Below, in pieces: positions 62,965-64,000 of a stretch of DNA of 64,000 bases. The first letter of the stretch is position 1. Every line of letters starts with the position of its first letter. Below the pieces are notes generated by a model that searched no databases, was not told the origin of the DNA, and worked only from the letters and a program-made list of their open reading frames with translations. Source of the stretch: Saccharothrix syringae (GTDB lineage Bacteria; Actinomycetota; Actinomycetes; Mycobacteriales; Pseudonocardiaceae); assembly GCF_009498035.1 (NCBI RefSeq), contig NZ_CP034550.1, positions 8,184,001-8,248,000 of the forward strand, written 5' to 3'. A program made the position numbers and the translations under genes.

Positions 62965-63666
62965 TCAGCCAGCGGGCTGGCCCACCTCGTACTCACCGTC
63001 GTCGGTCTTCACCGTGATCTTCACCTTCTTGTCCTCGCCACCGATCTTCACGGTGCACTCGAACGTGGTGCCGGTCTTCACCTCGCGGTCGGCCGGGCAC
63101 GTCGCGCCCTCGACGTCGGAGATCTTGTAGTCGTTCTTCAGGATGTCCACGACACCCTGCTGCACGGCCGTGTTGTCGAAGACCTTCTTCTTGAAGAACC
63201 CCGGCGTCACGAACCCGGTGATGCCGACGGCCGCGACCACCAGCACGACCAGCCCGACGACCACCCACACCACCGCGCCGGACTTCTTCTTCGGCGCCGG
63301 CCCGGGCTGCCCGTACTGCCCCGGCTGCCCCCACTGCTGCTGCGGGTACTGCCCACCGAACTGACCCGGCTGACCCGGCTGACCAGGCTGCCCGAACTGC
63401 CCCGGCTGACCAGGCTGACCGGGCTGCCCCGGCTGCCCGTACGGGTTCGACTGCGGGTTCGGGTCGTACCCGCCCGGGTACTGCTGCGGGTAAGGCTGCT
63501 GCTGCCCCCACTGCTGCTGCTGACCCGGGTCCGGCTGCCCGTAGGGGTTGGGCTGCTGAGCGGGGAAACCACCCGACGGCGTGCCGGGGTACCCACCGCC
63601 GTAGGGCTGCTGCCCCCACTGCGGCTGCGGGTCGTTCCCTCCGGACGGTCCGTACGGACTGGTCAT
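62965..63666 (-). CDS. DUF4333 membrane protein with Gln/Pro/Gly-rich N-terminus
   Basis: This 233-residue protein has a cytosolic low-complexity N-terminus (residues 1-125) rich in Gln, Pro, Gly and Tyr, with a collagen-like GQP run at about 78-100. One membrane helix (130-152) follows, then an extracytoplasmic DUF4333 domain with two cysteines (ATCPADREV and FECTVKIGG) likely to form a disulfide. DUF4333 proteins are actinobacterial envelope proteins of unknown function. ATG at 63666 has GGAGG ahead. A TTGACA hexamer on the minus strand (63760-63765) overlaps the upstream gene's stop and may be its -35 element. Confidence 0.9.
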   Translation of the reverse strand: MTSPYGPSGGNDPQPQWGQQPYGGGYPGTPSGGFPAQQPNPYGQPDPGQQQQWGQQQPYPQQYPGGYDPNPQSNPYGQPGQPGQPGQPGQFGQPGQPGQPGQFGGQYPQQQWGQPGQYGQPGPAPKKKSGAVVWVVVGLVVLVVAAVGITGFVTPGFFKKKVFDNTAVQQGVVDILKNDYKISDVEGATCPADREVKTGTTFECTVKIGGEDKKVKITVKTDDGEYEVGQPAG

Positions 63667-63761
63667 GCTCGGCCTCCGACGGTCGTGAAGGAAATCAAGG
63701 CTTGCGGGCGCGATCAAACCACAGGTGCGGGGACGTCACCCACCCACCCCGCAAAGCTATG

Positions 63762-64000
63762 TCAAACGGTGGCCATCGCCACCACCCCGCGGCGCAACGC
63801 CTCGACCGCCTTCCGGGCGGCCGCACCCACCGGGTCGCCACCGCCGACCACGTCCCGGATCTGGTCCAGGAAGTCGATCACCTGCCGGCACCAGCGCACG
63901 AAGTCGCCCGCGCCCAGCTCGTTGCCGTTCTCCTCGGCCGACGACAGCACCTTCTCCAGCGACTCGCCCCGCGCCCACCGGTACACCGGCCACGCGAACC
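63762..64000 (-). CDS. helY: C-terminus of a HelY/Mtr4-like DEAD/DEAH helicase (partial)
   Basis: Only the last 78 codons are in the window; the frame is open at the right edge. The sequence FAWPVYRWARGESL and then GAGDFVRWCRQVIDFLDQIRDV matches the end of the DSHCT domain of actinobacterial HelY (Ski2/Mtr4-like RNA or DNA helicase). A shifted frame (63757-63993) overlaps it, but its Arg/Gly-rich product matches nothing. Confidence 0.85.
   Translation of the reverse strand, partial: FAWPVYRWARGESLEKVLSSAEENGNELGAGDFVRWCRQVIDFLDQIRDVVGGGDPVGAAARKAVEALRRGVVAMATV

Noticed and set aside
63757..63993. Alternative Arg/Gly-rich frame over the HelY C-terminus
   Set aside because: The overlapping frame ending at 63762 matches the DSHCT domain; the alternative does not match any family.

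Overview
The window is a 64 kb piece of a very GC-rich actinobacterial chromosome. GTG starts, ATGA/GTGA stop-start overlaps, twin-arginine and Sec signals, MbtH, DUF6292, DUF4383, DUF4865, SigG-type ECF sigma factors, Eis and HelY together point to the order Pseudonocardiales (Saccharothrix, Actinosynnema or Lentzea-like). The exact genus is an inference. No rRNA, tRNA, CRISPR array or intact insertion sequence was seen.

Layout. 1-11026 is the end of a nonribosomal peptide cluster: a three-module NRPS open at the left edge (A-PCP-E, C-A-PCP, C-A-PCP-E), an exporter and an MbtH protein, joined by 4-bp stop-start overlaps. The second adenylation domain reads as the threonine code. The protein ends in an epimerase with no release domain, so assembly must finish on a protein outside the window. 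11100-18000 holds housekeeping and accessory genes: TetR with its palindromic operator and a Dabb protein, a transposase remnant, phosphoesterase, glycosyltransferase, DUF6292, DUF4383, DUF1990, an SDR and a DinB-like protein. 18100-24240 is a transport and regulation block: an MFS exporter, a MarR gene divergent from an EamA exporter across a double palindrome, and a tandem-fused IclR regulator divergent from an aldehyde dehydrogenase with a three-copy operator. 24436-26775 is a lone NB-ARC/TPR STAND protein of lower GC.

27090-34093 carries an ArsR-like regulator divergent from a coupled M20/S9 peptidase pair, a Tat-exported intradiol dioxygenase-like lipoprotein, a YdcF-like protein, an anti-sigma-type ATPase and a stress protein. 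34165-38593 is an arabinan/arabinoxylan utilisation operon of three secreted GH43 enzymes (two with AbfB, one with a ricin-type domain), with a deleted remnant of a fourth gene inside it and LacI-type operators upstream. 39489-46437 holds a secreted Asp-rich protein, an ECF sigma factor coupled to an LCP membrane protein, a cation/proton antiporter, a Gfo/Idh/MocA oxidoreductase and a DEAD-box helicase. 46520-59574 holds an esterase, a PLP decarboxylase, a P1 peptidase with DUF4865, a large CHAT-TPR caspase-like protein divergent from a SigG-type sigma factor, a DJ-1/PfpI enzyme with a GlxA-type regulator, a class IV aminotransferase, and an M24 peptidase coupled to an Lrp regulator. 60225-64000 holds a 5'-3' exonuclease, Eis, a DUF4333 membrane protein and the C-terminus of a HelY-type helicase.

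A theme runs across the window. At least eight gene ends or junctions carry short degenerate tandem repeats (period 15-48 bp). Each locus has its own unit, and several run into coding sequence; one of these arrays contains a downstream start codon. The points most worth a second look are these arrays, the CHAT-TPR/SigG pair, the sigma-LCP fusion, the tandem IclR with its operator, and the NRPS ending in an epimerase.
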